DNA from: Bacteroidales bacterium
GTDB lineage: Bacteria; Bacteroidota; Bacteroidia; Bacteroidales; UBA10428
Assembly (NCBI GenBank): GCA_016929525.1
Contig: JAFGIP010000082.1
Coordinates: 1 to 42,649 of the forward strand
Direction of reading: 5' to 3'
Length of the DNA stretch: 42,649 bases
The notes under the pieces are model-generated. The model saw nothing but the letters and a program-made list of their open reading frames with translations. It made no database searches and was not told the origin of the DNA. The translations under genes were made by a program, and so were the position numbers. Within the stretch, counting starts at the first letter, position 1, and every line of letters starts with the position of its first letter. This document shows positions 8,779 to 17,102 of this stretch, in pieces.

Positions 8779-9885
8779 ATGAATATTATTGATCTGTCGC
8801 TCGTTAATTTTAAGAATTACTCAGAGGTTTCTGTTGAATTGCATCCAAAGCTTAACTGCTTTGTCGGTAACAACGGAATGGGGAAAACTAATTTGCTTGA
8901 TGCAATTTACTACCTGTGTATGTGTAAAAGTTATTTTAACGCCACAGATATATATTCAATTAAACAGGATTCAGAATTCATGGTATTACAGGCCAATTTT
9001 CTCCAAAATCAAAAGGAGGAAGAAATTTATTGTGGCCTTAAAAGGAATAAGAAAAAACAATTCAGAAGAAATAAAAAGGAATACACTAAACTTAGTGATC
9101 ATATCGGTTTATTCCCTGTTGTGATGGTTTCGCCATCTGATATTCAACTAATTCTTGATGGCAGTGAAGAACGCAGAAAATATATTAATAGTGTGATTTC
9201 CCAGTACAATAAAAATTATCTCAACGATATAATCAATTACAATAAAGTACTTGCGCAGCGAAATAAATTTCTGAAAGACACACAAAATTCGTTACAGGAA
9301 CAAGATCTGCTTGATATCCTTGATGAACAGCTAATAAAGCTTGGAAATGCAATCTATAAAGAACGTATTTCTTTTATTGAACAATATATTCCGGTATTTT
9401 CAGAATATTACAGCAAAATATCCGGTGGCACAGAACCTGTTGAACTGATCTATCAAAGCCAGTTAACCGAAAATGATTTTGCAGATCTGCTAAAGCAATC
9501 ACGCAGTCGTGATTTTGCAGTGCAATTTACTACTACCGGCATTCACAAAGACGATCTGGTTTTAAACCTGAACGGGACCTCTATCAGGAAAACAGGGTCG
9601 CAGGGACAACAGAAAACGTTTCTGGTCTCACTTAAGTTTGCTCAATTTAAATTTCTGGCAACAATTAAAAAGATTTTACCACTACTTTTACTTGATGATG
9701 TTTTTGATAAACTGGATTCAAGCAGGGTGAAAAAAATACTGGAACTGGTTGCCGACAATTCTTTTGGTCAGATATTTATCACTCATACCAGTCTTGAGAA
9801 AATGCAGTCTATTTTAAATGAGTTGAATATTGATCATAAACTTTTTCGGGTCGATTTCGGGAAAATTGAAGAAATTACTAATTAA
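8779..9885 (+). CDS. recF: DNA replication/repair protein RecF
   Basis: SMC-like ATPase that binds gapped DNA and, with RecO and RecR, loads RecA. Walker A GNNGMGKT is at residues 30-37, in the standard place after LVNFKNYSEVSVEL. The signature motif SQGQQK is near residue 275, Walker B LLLLDDVFDKLD near 310, and the following FITHTS is the H-loop region. At 368 residues it has the usual RecF length. Its stop codon overlaps the ATG of the next gene (TAATG), so translation is coupled to the DUF721 protein, the common recF-DUF721 arrangement in Bacteroidota. A promoter-like element sits 16 bases before the start. Confidence 0.97.
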   Translation: MNIIDLSLVNFKNYSEVSVELHPKLNCFVGNNGMGKTNLLDAIYYLCMCKSYFNATDIYSIKQDSEFMVLQANFLQNQKEEEIYCGLKRNKKKQFRRNKKEYTKLSDHIGLFPVVMVSPSDIQLILDGSEERRKYINSVISQYNKNYLNDIINYNKVLAQRNKFLKDTQNSLQEQDLLDILDEQLIKLGNAIYKERISFIEQYIPVFSEYYSKISGGTEPVELIYQSQLTENDFADLLKQSRSRDFAVQFTTTGIHKDDLVLNLNGTSIRKTGSQGQQKTFLVSLKFAQFKFLATIKKILPLLLLDDVFDKLDSSRVKKILELVADNSFGQIFITHTSLEKMQSILNELNIDHKLFRVDFGKIEEITN

Positions 9886-10175
9886 TGAGAAGAAAGGTTA
9901 CACAGACGCTTAGCGAAATATTAAAGGAATATATCGATTCGATGAGTATAGGACGTAAGCTTAAAGAATCGCGAATTGACGCTTACTGGGAAAAGATACT
10001 TGGAAAGAATGCCGTCTCACTTACACGTAAACTCTATATTAAAAAAGGAGTGTTATATGTTTATCTCAATTCACCGGTTCTGCGTAATGAAATACTTATG
10101 ATGCGTGAAATAATCATAGCAAGGTTAAATGAGGAAGCAGGTGAAGAGCTTGTCACCAAGATAGTCCTGAGATAA
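9885..10175 (+). CDS. DUF721/DciA-like protein
   Basis: A 96-residue basic protein with the DUF721 pattern: TLSEILKEYIDSMSIGRKLKESRIDAYWEKILG, then a compact alpha/beta part (LYIKKGVLYVYLNSPVLRNEILMMREIIIARLNEE). DUF721 includes DciA, the ancestral loader of the replicative helicase DnaB; that function is known for the family elsewhere and is inferred here. The start codon overlaps the recF stop by one base, so the two are translationally coupled. It ends 15 bases from the convergent ndk gene. Confidence 0.88.
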   Translation: MRRKVTQTLSEILKEYIDSMSIGRKLKESRIDAYWEKILGKNAVSLTRKLYIKKGVLYVYLNSPVLRNEILMMREIIIARLNEEAGEELVTKIVLR

Positions 10176-10190
10176 TAATCTCTATTTTCT

Positions 10191-10622
10191 TTATTCAAAA
10201 ATCGAATAACGTTCACTTTTTGAGAAAAAGAAATCGCATTCTAAAATCGCATTTTCATCACTGTCGGAGCCGTGTACGGCGTTTCGTTCTATCGATTCTG
10301 CAAACATTTTTCTTATAGTACCTTCTTCAGCTTTGCTCGGATCTGTTGCTCCGATCAGCTTTCGATACTTCTGAACAGCATTCTCTTTTTCAAGAATAGC
10401 AACAACAACAGGCCCTGAAGTCATGAATTCTATCAGACTGTTAAAAAATATTTTTCCTTTATGGATAGAATAAAAGTTTTGTGCCTGATTCCGGGTGAGC
10501 CTAAATAATTTCATCGCTGAAATATGAAATCCTGCGCTATTAATTTTTGCTAAAATCGGTCCGATATATTCGTTACTTACTGCACCGGGTTTGATAATCG
10601 TCAATGTCTGCTTACCTGCCAT
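10191..10622 (-). CDS. ndk: Nucleoside diphosphate kinase
   Basis: Transfers the gamma-phosphate of ATP to nucleoside diphosphates through a phosphohistidine intermediate. The 143-residue protein has the N-terminal QTLTIIKPGAV with the conserved Lys, the core GATDPSKAEEGTIRKMFA, and the active-site motif NAVHGSDS with the catalytic His at residue 117. It closes with E-x-x-F-F-F, as in other members. It is monocistronic on the minus strand, convergent with the DUF721 gene and divergent from the DHH phosphoesterase gene across a 276-base gap. Confidence 0.97.
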   Translation of the reverse strand: MAGKQTLTIIKPGAVSNEYIGPILAKINSAGFHISAMKLFRLTRNQAQNFYSIHKGKIFFNSLIEFMTSGPVVVAILEKENAVQKYRKLIGATDPSKAEEGTIRKMFAESIERNAVHGSDSDENAILECDFFFSKSERYSIFE

Positions 10623-10898
10623 TTGTAAAAAGTATTTGTTGTTTCAATGAAAATTATAAAATTTCAAACTGGAATTTGGCGGCCTAAATTATAAAATAAT
10701 TTCTTCAGTACAAGTTTGACAGAAAGTTCAAAGCAGAAGGTCATAAATTCTGAATTTTATAAAATTCAACACCGGGAGATATTCTTAAAAGCCTGAACTG
10801 ATTAAACTTATAATAAAATGCAATGAATTGAACCAGAGAACAGTTTAATTTTGTTTGAACCAATATGTTATCTTTACCACACAACAAACAGCTTTTCG

Positions 10899-11921
10899 AT
10901 GTATTTCAAAAATGTCGATTTCTCAGAATTAAAAGTACTGCTGTTCGATGGTAATAAATCGATTACTGTTGTAACTCATATAAATCCGGATGGAGATGCT
11001 ATCGGATCGGCTTTGGCCCTTTCAAATCTTTTTGTCAATATGGGTCACCATGCAAACGTAATTGTCCCCAACAATTTTCCATCGTTCCTGAGATGGATGA
11101 AAAATGCCGAGAAAATTGTTGTTGCCTCAAAGAGTCCTGATAAAACTTCGCAGTTAATTAAAGACGCAGAGATATTATTCGCAGTTGATTTTAATGATAT
11201 CAGCAGGATTATAGAATTTAACGATGCATGGAATAAAAGCAGAGGTTATAAGGTTTTAATTGATCACCACCCTAATCCGAAAATCCTTACCAATCTTATA
11301 TTATCGGTTACTGAGGTTAGTTCTGCATCGGAGCTGGTATATCAGTTTATCCAAACCATTGGCGCTGTAGAATATGTCGATAAGGATGTCGCAACCTGTA
11401 TATATACAGGCATCATGGCTGATACCGGATGTTTTAGCTTCAATTCATCTTTTACAAGCACTTTTAATACAGTTGCAGATTTAATTGACAAAGGAATTGA
11501 TAAGGATAAGATATATGATCTTGTATACGATAATTATTCATTTGACAGGATGCGCCTGTTAGGCTACTGCCTTAACAATAAGCTTACCCACCTGCCGGAA
11601 AAGGGAGCTGCATATATTACTATCACACAAAAAGAACTGAAAGATCATAATTTTAAGATCGGGGACACCGAAGGGTTCGTAAATATGCCTCTCTCGATCA
11701 AAGGCATTAATATTTCTGCGTTATTTATCGAGAAAAAAAATATGATAAAAGTGTCAATACGATCAAAAGGAGCTATTCCGGTTAATAAGATGGCTGAAGA
11801 ACATTTCAACGGAGGTGGACATGTTAACGCTGCAGGAGGAGAATCTTATGAATCTTTAGATGAAACAGTAGATAAATTTGTAAACTTGCTCTCAAACCAG
11901 AATTATAATGTTACTGATTAG
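10899..11921 (+). CDS. DHH/DHHA1 phosphoesterase (NrnA-like oligoribonuclease/pAp phosphatase)
   Basis: A 340-residue protein with a DHH domain and a DHHA1 domain. The DHH motifs are THINPDGDAIGSALAL near residue 25, DFND near 92, DHHP near 120 and MADTGCFSF near 170. The C-terminal GGGHVNAAGGE near residue 310 is the DHHA1 nucleotide-binding signature. NrnA proteins degrade nanoRNAs and convert pAp to AMP. A longer frame starting with TTG at 10851 exists, but the ATG at 10899 gives MYFKNVDFSELK, the normal N-terminus. Its last 14 bases overlap the first FKBP lipoprotein gene, so the four genes 10899-14340 look like one operon ending at the terminator at 14364. Confidence 0.92.
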   Translation: MYFKNVDFSELKVLLFDGNKSITVVTHINPDGDAIGSALALSNLFVNMGHHANVIVPNNFPSFLRWMKNAEKIVVASKSPDKTSQLIKDAEILFAVDFNDISRIIEFNDAWNKSRGYKVLIDHHPNPKILTNLILSVTEVSSASELVYQFIQTIGAVEYVDKDVATCIYTGIMADTGCFSFNSSFTSTFNTVADLIDKGIDKDKIYDLVYDNYSFDRMRLLGYCLNNKLTHLPEKGAAYITITQKELKDHNFKIGDTEGFVNMPLSIKGINISALFIEKKNMIKVSIRSKGAIPVNKMAEEHFNGGGHVNAAGGESYESLDETVDKFVNLLSNQNYNVTD

Positions 11922-12438
11922 AAGACATTTCATCATATTTCTCTTTTTTTTTATTTTGGTTTTTTGTTGTAAACCAAAAACTTATGAAGAACCAGAAAAA
12001 GACCGTGGAGCAACCAAAGAACAGATGATTGCTGTAAACAGGATGCTTGTCAGAAAAGACCGACAGCAAATTAAGGATTTCATAGATTCAAATTCAATTG
12101 CAATGACGGAAACTCCAACAGGCCTCTGGTTTAATATCGACAAAGAAGGTGAAGGTCCGAAAGTAAAAGCAGGAGATATTATTGAAATTGATTATAGAAT
12201 TACACTGCTCGATGGAACAGAATGCTACAATTCGCAAACAGACGATACAAAAAAATTTCGTGTTGGGAAAGGCGGTGTTGAATCAGGCTTGGAAGAAGCT
12301 GTTCTGATGCTTCGGAAAGGAAGTAAGGCCAAATTTATTATGCCCCCGCATTTAGCTCATGGTCTTACCGGCGATGGTAATAAAATACCGGCAAGGGCAA
12401 TAATTTTTTATGAGGTCGAAGTTCTCTCGCTTGAATAA
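11908..12438 (+). CDS. FKBP-type peptidyl-prolyl isomerase lipoprotein (GldI-like)
   Basis: A 176-residue lipoprotein. Residues 1-19 form a hydrophobic signal ending in a lipobox with Cys20/Cys21 (LVFCC). A linker helix (about 40-65) precedes one FKBP domain at about 75-176. The domain departs from FKBP12 at active-site positions: the F-D-S-x loop is CYNS, the floor Trp region V-I-K-G-W is VESGL, and A-Y-G is AHG, so isomerase activity may be weak. It resembles GldI, an FKBP lipoprotein needed for gliding motility and type IX secretion in Flavobacterium, and a linkage of GldI-like genes to a DHH phosphoesterase fits Bacteroidota. The frame starts 14 bases inside the DHH gene. Confidence 0.85.
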   Translation: MLLIRRHFIIFLFFFILVFCCKPKTYEEPEKDRGATKEQMIAVNRMLVRKDRQQIKDFIDSNSIAMTETPTGLWFNIDKEGEGPKVKAGDIIEIDYRITLLDGTECYNSQTDDTKKFRVGKGGVESGLEEAVLMLRKGSKAKFIMPPHLAHGLTGDGNKIPARAIIFYEVEVLSLE

Positions 12439-12448
12439 ATATAACTCT

Positions 12449-13309
12449 ATGAAAACAATAAATTATATCTTACTTATATTTTCAATCTGGGCTTGCAGTA
12501 ACCAGTCGCCCTACCCTGGTTTTTCAAAAGGGAAACAGAATATTTATTATCAGCTGCATAAAATTGGTGAATTTTCGCAAAAAGCTAAATATAACGATTA
12601 TATCACCGCAGATATAGTGTATAAAACAATGGCCGATTCCGTATTCTTTGAAGGCAGAAGAAAACTACAACTGACAAAAACAGATGCAAAAGGATCAGTC
12701 GATAAATGCTTTACAATGCTTTCTGAAGGCGACTGCGCAACATTCATTATCTCAGCCGATGAATTCTTTTTAAAAACCCTTGAAAGTGATTTACCACCTT
12801 TTATAAAGCCAGGAAGCAATATGAAGGTTAAAGTTGACGTTGTTGACATACAAACCAACGAGGAATATAATAAAGAGAAAAAAGCATTTCTGAACTGGAT
12901 TGAAGATTTTGGTGAATATGAAAAAGTGGTATTACAGCAATTTTTAAGTGAAGAAAAGTTACCGGTGCAACCAACCGGTACAGGTCTGTTTTATTTGGTT
13001 ATTGAAGAAGGTAAAGGAAAAAAGATAGAAAAGGGTGACACGATTACTGTAAACTATGAAGGTAAATTTCTTCACGGAAAATATTTCGACTCAACCATCA
13101 GAAGAAATCAACCTTTTCAGTTTATATATGGTACTGAATGGCAGGTTATAAAAGGCCTTGAGGAAGGTATAGGCCTTATGCGGGAAGGTGAAAAAGCGCT
13201 GTTTATACTTCCTTCCGATCTTGCATTCGGAACCGAAGGTTCTTCAACAGGTATTATTCCTCCGTTTACATCGCTTATATTTGTAGTTGAAATTTTATCT
13301 GTCAATTAA
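12449..13309 (+). CDS. Two-domain FKBP-type peptidyl-prolyl isomerase lipoprotein
   Basis: A 286-residue lipoprotein when started at 12449 (MKTINYILLIFSIWACSNQ, lipobox Cys16). The upstream extension to 12410 lies inside the preceding gene and would bury the signal peptide, so I reject it. The N-terminal half (about 40-135) is a degenerate FKBP-like domain. The C-terminal half (about 190-286) is close to canonical: GKYFDST, VIKGLEEGIGLMREGEKALFILP, LAFG and IIPPFTSLIFVVEIL. This is therefore the member of the trio most likely to be catalytically active, in the periplasm or on the outer membrane. It starts 10 bases after the preceding FKBP gene. Confidence 0.87.
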   Translation: MKTINYILLIFSIWACSNQSPYPGFSKGKQNIYYQLHKIGEFSQKAKYNDYITADIVYKTMADSVFFEGRRKLQLTKTDAKGSVDKCFTMLSEGDCATFIISADEFFLKTLESDLPPFIKPGSNMKVKVDVVDIQTNEEYNKEKKAFLNWIEDFGEYEKVVLQQFLSEEKLPVQPTGTGLFYLVIEEGKGKKIEKGDTITVNYEGKFLHGKYFDSTIRRNQPFQFIYGTEWQVIKGLEEGIGLMREGEKALFILPSDLAFGTEGSSTGIIPPFTSLIFVVEILSVN

Positions 13310-13365
13310 GCAACCATTTTAATAAAAATGAATCAAAGTAGATGATAACCGTAAAGTAGAAGATA

Positions 13366-14340
13366 ATGAAAGCATATAAAAAATTTACCAGGCCACTGTT
13401 AGCAGCATTTGTGATAGTAATTGCACTTGCATCCTGCATAAAGAGCGATTCTGAAGAGTATCAAAAACAACACGACAGAGATTTTGAAGCTTTAAAAATG
13501 GAATTTGGTTTTACCGAGGACGACTTTATTTCAGAAGGTGTATACCTTAAAGTTGATTACGATGGTGATACAGCTACCGCCATTTACCCGACCGATGAGG
13601 ATTTTATTATGGCAGACGTTGTGGGCCACAGGATTGATATAGGTATTTTTGAAGTTACAAATCGTGACATAGCGGAAGAAAACGAAGTTGACAGAAGTGA
13701 TTATATCTACGGTCCAATCCGAATATGGGTTGTTTCAACTCCTGTTGGTTTCAATATAGCTATCAAAAAAGTACCCCAGGGAGCCCATGCAACTATGCTT
13801 CTGTCACATGAAATGGCTTATGGTGGTTATATACCCATTGTATATGAAGTCGATATTTACAATATCAAGGATGACCTTGAACAATATAACCAGTATCAGA
13901 TCAATGCAGCATTGGACTCATTGGATATGGATCCTGTTTTAGATTCGGTACCCGGGTTTAGCAATGCCTATTCAATAATAGAAGTACCTGGCACTGTATC
14001 AGATTCAGCAGAAATCGACGATGAAGTTACAATTTCTCTGCATGGCTATTATGTAGAATGTGACACAACATTTATACAGTCTTTCCCGGGTCGGGAGTTC
14101 TTCCCATTCAACAATAGTGATACTTTGATAACGTACTTTATAGGAGATGAACGTTTCCCGCTTTCATCTATTTTAACTGAAATAGTACCTCAAATGAAGC
14201 TGAACGAAGTACGGCATATCATAATTGGAAGTGAACACGGTTATGGGACTTCCGGTGTTATTCACCCTTATGATGGTTTTTATATTATTCCACCGGATAT
14301 GCCATTGCATTATAAAGTCCAGTATTTAGGAAAAGAGTAA
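13366..14340 (+). CDS. Divergent FKBP-like lipoprotein
   Basis: A 324-residue lipoprotein with signal peptide and lipobox LASC (Cys24). Two FKBP-like halves can be recognised only by their closing strands and the A-Y-G/G-Y-G turn: HEMAYGGYIPIVYEVDIYNI (about 145-165) and SEHGYGTSGVIHP...PLHYKVQYLG (about 285-322). The catalytic aromatic residues are mostly gone, so it is probably a binding or structural protein rather than an isomerase. It lies 56 bases after the second FKBP gene and is followed by a strong terminator. The likely history is duplication of an FKBP lipoprotein followed by divergence. Confidence 0.78.
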   Translation: MKAYKKFTRPLLAAFVIVIALASCIKSDSEEYQKQHDRDFEALKMEFGFTEDDFISEGVYLKVDYDGDTATAIYPTDEDFIMADVVGHRIDIGIFEVTNRDIAEENEVDRSDYIYGPIRIWVVSTPVGFNIAIKKVPQGAHATMLLSHEMAYGGYIPIVYEVDIYNIKDDLEQYNQYQINAALDSLDMDPVLDSVPGFSNAYSIIEVPGTVSDSAEIDDEVTISLHGYYVECDTTFIQSFPGREFFPFNNSDTLITYFIGDERFPLSSILTEIVPQMKLNEVRHIIIGSEHGYGTSGVIHPYDGFYIIPPDMPLHYKVQYLGKE

Positions 14341-14363
14341 ATAAGAAGTTTTAAAATATACAG

Positions 14364-14390
14364 GGCATGTATACGATACATGCCTTTTTT
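14364..14390 (+). terminator. Rho-independent terminator of the DHH-FKBP operon
   Basis: A 9-bp perfect stem, GGCATGTAT/ATACATGCC, with a 3-base loop is followed by six T residues. It lies 23 bases after the third FKBP gene. The convergent methyltransferase gene ends 17 bases further on. Confidence 0.9.
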
Positions 14391-14406
14391 ATACAATCTG
14401 TGCAGA

Positions 14407-15117
14407 CTATCGATTCTTTTTATGTAGAATATATATTACAGGTTTTTTATGTAAATCAGGTATCTTTGTTCTCCATTCTTCAATACTTTTTGTATTAATA
14501 AATTCCTTGTCAGTAGTGATTTCTGAAGCAATGCACAACTGAGTAACAGCAGAACAGTTATTTATGATATCCTTCAACAGCTGGTTGTTACGGTATGGTG
14601 CTTCAATAAATATCTGCGACTGATTTTCACTTTCCGAACGTTGCTCAAGATTTTTAATTTGTCTGATCCTTTCCTGATGTTTGATGGCGAGATATCCGTT
14701 AAAGGCAAAGTTCTGTCCGTTTAGTCCTGAAGCCATCATCGCTAACAAAATAGATGAAGGTCCTACCAGAGGGATAACCCTTATTCCCTTTTTATGTGCC
14801 ATGTCAACAATCACACTCCCCGGATCGGCTACTGCCGGAACCCCTGCTTCCGACATCAATCCTATATTTTCATTCTGTATTGAAGACAAGAAACCCGGAA
14901 TATTGTTATGTGGAGTGTGTTTATTTAAAATTAAAAATTGTATCTCATCAATAGGTGTCGATATTCCAAGTTTAATAAGCATACGTCTTACTGAACGCTC
15001 GTTTTCAACAATAAATATGCGGATATCTTTTATCAACTCTTTTATATAAACGGGGATAACCCTGTCAACCTGTGTATCTCCGATAGTAGAAGGAATCAGA
15101 AATAGTTTACCTTTCAT
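14407..15117 (-). CDS. RsmI-like SAM-dependent methyltransferase
   Basis: A 236-residue member of the tetrapyrrole-methylase-like family to which RsmI (2'-O-methylation of C1402 in 16S rRNA) belongs. Family marks: GKLFLIPSTIGD at the start, FIVENERSVRRMLIKLG, the SAM-binding LMSEAGVPAVADPGS, VIPLVGPSSILLAMMASGLNGQNFAFNGYL and FIEAPYRNNQLL. Bacteroidota often carry this shorter paralogue besides a full RsmI, so I do not give the rsmI symbol. Its substrate could be rRNA or something else. It stands alone on the minus strand, with terminator structure from the convergent operon next to its 3' end. Confidence 0.88.
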   Translation of the reverse strand: MKGKLFLIPSTIGDTQVDRVIPVYIKELIKDIRIFIVENERSVRRMLIKLGISTPIDEIQFLILNKHTPHNNIPGFLSSIQNENIGLMSEAGVPAVADPGSVIVDMAHKKGIRVIPLVGPSSILLAMMASGLNGQNFAFNGYLAIKHQERIRQIKNLEQRSESENQSQIFIEAPYRNNQLLKDIINNCSAVTQLCIASEITTDKEFINTKSIEEWRTKIPDLHKKPVIYILHKKNR

Positions 15118-15313
15118 TTTGTAATTGTTTGTTCCAAAGATATAAGTTTAAATCAATGACAGTCTCTCAAAATAAAGTAAATGAATTACAAAAAGCAGTG
15201 GATCCTTTCGCAATATCAGGCAGGAATCCTGAAAAAGTGACAGATACATATCTGTTGTTTTATCATTTTTGATTGCTAAAGGGATTAATGCCATTTATTA
15301 CCTTTACCGGTAA

Positions 15314-16090
15314 ATGAACAAACAAATAAAAATAACATTTCTGGGCACAGGCACATCACAGGGTGTTCCTGTAATTGCATGCGAGTGTAATGTTTGCCAA
15401 AGTAATGATAGCAAAGATAAAAGACTCCGTTCTTCGGTAATGATCGAGACCAAAGGTCGAATTTTTATAATCGATACAGGTCCGGATTTTCGTCAGCAGA
15501 TGCTCAGAAATAATGTAACCGATATAACTTCAATTATTTTCACACATGAGCATAAAGACCATGTTGCCGGACTTGATGATGTCAGAGCTTTCAATTTCAA
15601 GCTTAAAAAGCATATAAGAGTATATGCCGAAGAAAGAGTACAGAATGCCCTGAAGCATGAATTCGCATACGTTTTTGCAGATAATAAATACCCCGGAGTT
15701 CCACAGATCGAAATAAATCTGATTGAGAACAAGCCTTTCGAAATAGATGGCATTAAAATAATTCCGGTACGGGTATATCATCATTTGTTGCCCGTACTAG
15801 GTTTCAGAATCGGAAATTTTGCATACCTCACTGATGTAAAGACTGTGCCTGAAGAAGAAAAGAGTAAATTAAAGAATTTGGATGTTCTGGTTCTGACAGC
15901 ACTTCGGAAAGAAGAACATATATCGCATATGAACCTTAGCGAAGCACTTCAGTTTACCCGGGAAATTAAACCAAACAGAACATACCTGACACATCTGAGT
16001 CATCGGTTTGGTCTTCATGAACAGGAAGAAAAACTCCTGCCAGGAAATGTTATGATAGCTTACGATAACCTGACAGTGCTTTCTTCCTGA
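15314..16090 (+). CDS. MBL-fold metallo-hydrolase, PhnP-like
   Basis: A 258-residue metallo-beta-lactamase-fold enzyme. The metal-binding motif H-x-H-x-D-H is at residues 78-83 (HEHKDH), with DTGPDF before it and later His residues in YHHLLPVLGFRIG and THLSHRFG. Cys23, Cys25 and Cys28 (CECNVC) match the extra structural zinc site of PhnP, a phosphodiesterase acting on cyclic ribose phosphates. No phosphonate genes surround it, so a general cyclic-phosphodiesterase role is more likely than carbon-phosphorus lyase work. The start follows the usual K-I-T-F-L-G-T-G-T-S-Q-G-V-P N-terminus. Confidence 0.9.
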   Translation: MNKQIKITFLGTGTSQGVPVIACECNVCQSNDSKDKRLRSSVMIETKGRIFIIDTGPDFRQQMLRNNVTDITSIIFTHEHKDHVAGLDDVRAFNFKLKKHIRVYAEERVQNALKHEFAYVFADNKYPGVPQIEINLIENKPFEIDGIKIIPVRVYHHLLPVLGFRIGNFAYLTDVKTVPEEEKSKLKNLDVLVLTALRKEEHISHMNLSEALQFTREIKPNRTYLTHLSHRFGLHEQEEKLLPGNVMIAYDNLTVLSS

Positions 16091-16106
16091 AAATAAAATA
16101 TATTAG

Positions 16107-16406
16107 TTAGGTCTCATTTGTGCCGGTATTCAGGTATTCTTTCAGAGTTTCGACATATTCTTCAAAGTTTGCAACTCCTTTGGTTGTAATACGGCAAATG
16201 GTCTGGGGATAATTCCCTTTGAATTTTTTTGTCACCGTGATATATCCTGCATCTTTCAATTTATTAATTTGTATGCTCAGGTTACCTGCTGTGGCATTTG
16301 TTCGCTCTTTAATGTAAGTAAACTCAGCCTCTTCTGAATTTATCAGTATCGACATCACCGCCAAACGAAGTTGAGAATGCAGCAACGGATCTAAATCTTT
16401 AAACAT
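16107..16406 (-). CDS. Winged-helix transcriptional regulator (ArsR/MarR-like)
   Basis: A 99-residue single-domain winged-helix protein. FKDLDPLLHSQLRLAVMSILINSEEAEFTYIKERTNATAGNLSIQINKLKDAGYITV shows the helix-turn-helix (TNATAGNLSIQINKL) followed by the wing (KKFKGNYPQTICRITTKG). It matches the small 'HTH_34' type of regulator common in Bacteroidota. It has no sensor domain, so control may come through its partner. It is the second gene of a two-gene operon, 3 bases after the membrane-protein gene, and the operon promoter overlaps a 20-bp palindrome at 17040-17059, its probable binding site. Confidence 0.88.
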   Translation of the reverse strand: MFKDLDPLLHSQLRLAVMSILINSEEAEFTYIKERTNATAGNLSIQINKLKDAGYITVTKKFKGNYPQTICRITTKGVANFEEYVETLKEYLNTGTNET

Positions 16407-16409
16407 GGT

Positions 16410-17015
16410 CTAATCTTTTGTATTTCTTAATATATAACCAGGTATCAGGTAACCCGTTACAATAGCTCCTGCACATACCAGTAACTGATACATCTCAGGG
16501 ACAAAAACGGAATAAACTGCGAAAACGAAAAATAAAATTCCTCCAACAATTAAATAACTAAACCTGATTAGAATTCCTGTCACCAATGTAGATATTCCGC
16601 CAATAATCAACATAAACGGAACAGGACTATAGATTTTAAGGAACTGGGTTACAACGGCTACTAAGAAAAATCCAATGGCGCTAACCTGCCACAATATTCT
16701 AATAAATCTCTCCAGATGACTTATTACCAAAATTGATTTCTGTAGTTTCCTTTTGTAGAAAATCAAAATAATAACGCCAACTGTAACGAAAAAAGCCCAG
16801 TTTAAAATACTCATTACTGACATTTTAGAATAAAGCTCAAGCGAATGCAACTTTTTTAATATAAAGAAATGAGATATGCTTGCCAAACTTATGATCCATC
16901 CCCAAAGTAAAAAAAAGTAGCTGTCCTGTTTATAATTCCGTTTAAAATTGCTTATAGTCTCACTGATAAGCTTTAAACTTTCCTCGGGAGTAAAATTTTT
17001 GGTTTGTGTTTCCAT
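16410..17015 (-). CDS. Multi-pass membrane protein paired with a winged-helix regulator
   Basis: A 201-residue protein. A charged N-terminal helix (residues 1-35, TPEESLKLISETISNFKRN) precedes about six hydrophobic helices at roughly 40-55, 67-85, 105-122, 130-147, 148-168 and 172-192. I do not recognise a characterised family. In Bacteroidota such proteins are often encoded next to the small winged-helix regulator found here, suggesting that the pair controls or senses a membrane property; that is inference. It is the first gene of the operon, with the promoter and palindrome 22-45 bases upstream. Confidence 0.75.
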   Translation of the reverse strand: METQTKNFTPEESLKLISETISNFKRNYKQDSYFFLLWGWIISLASISHFFILKKLHSLELYSKMSVMSILNWAFFVTVGVIILIFYKRKLQKSILVISHLERFIRILWQVSAIGFFLVAVVTQFLKIYSPVPFMLIIGGISTLVTGILIRFSYLIVGGILFFVFAVYSVFVPEMYQLLVCAGAIVTGYLIPGYILRNTKD

Positions 17016-17037
17016 GATAATAATTTTAAATACGAAG

Positions 17038-17059
17038 CAAATATAAATATATTTATATT
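17038..17059 (-). promoter_or_regulatory. Promoter -7 element overlapping a palindromic operator
   Basis: On the minus strand TATATTTG (17045-17038) fits the Bacteroidota -7 consensus. It overlaps a 20-bp perfect palindrome at 17040-17059 with core TATAAATATATTTATA. A related near-palindrome, ATAAACATATTTAT, lies about 20 bases further upstream (around 17077-17090). This arrangement is what a dimeric winged-helix autorepressor would use, and the operon encodes one. Confidence 0.55.
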
Positions 17060-17102
17060 ATAAACCTAATTATTTTATAAACATATTTATATTGACTGGA
17101 AT

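Noticed and set aside
10851-10898. TTG-initiated N-terminal extension of the DHH phosphoesterase
   Set aside because: The extension is unlike the family N-terminus and the in-frame ATG at 10899 gives the expected start.
14681-15049. Open frame of 122 codons on the plus strand
   Set aside because: Antisense to the RsmI-like methyltransferase, which has intact motifs in its own frame.
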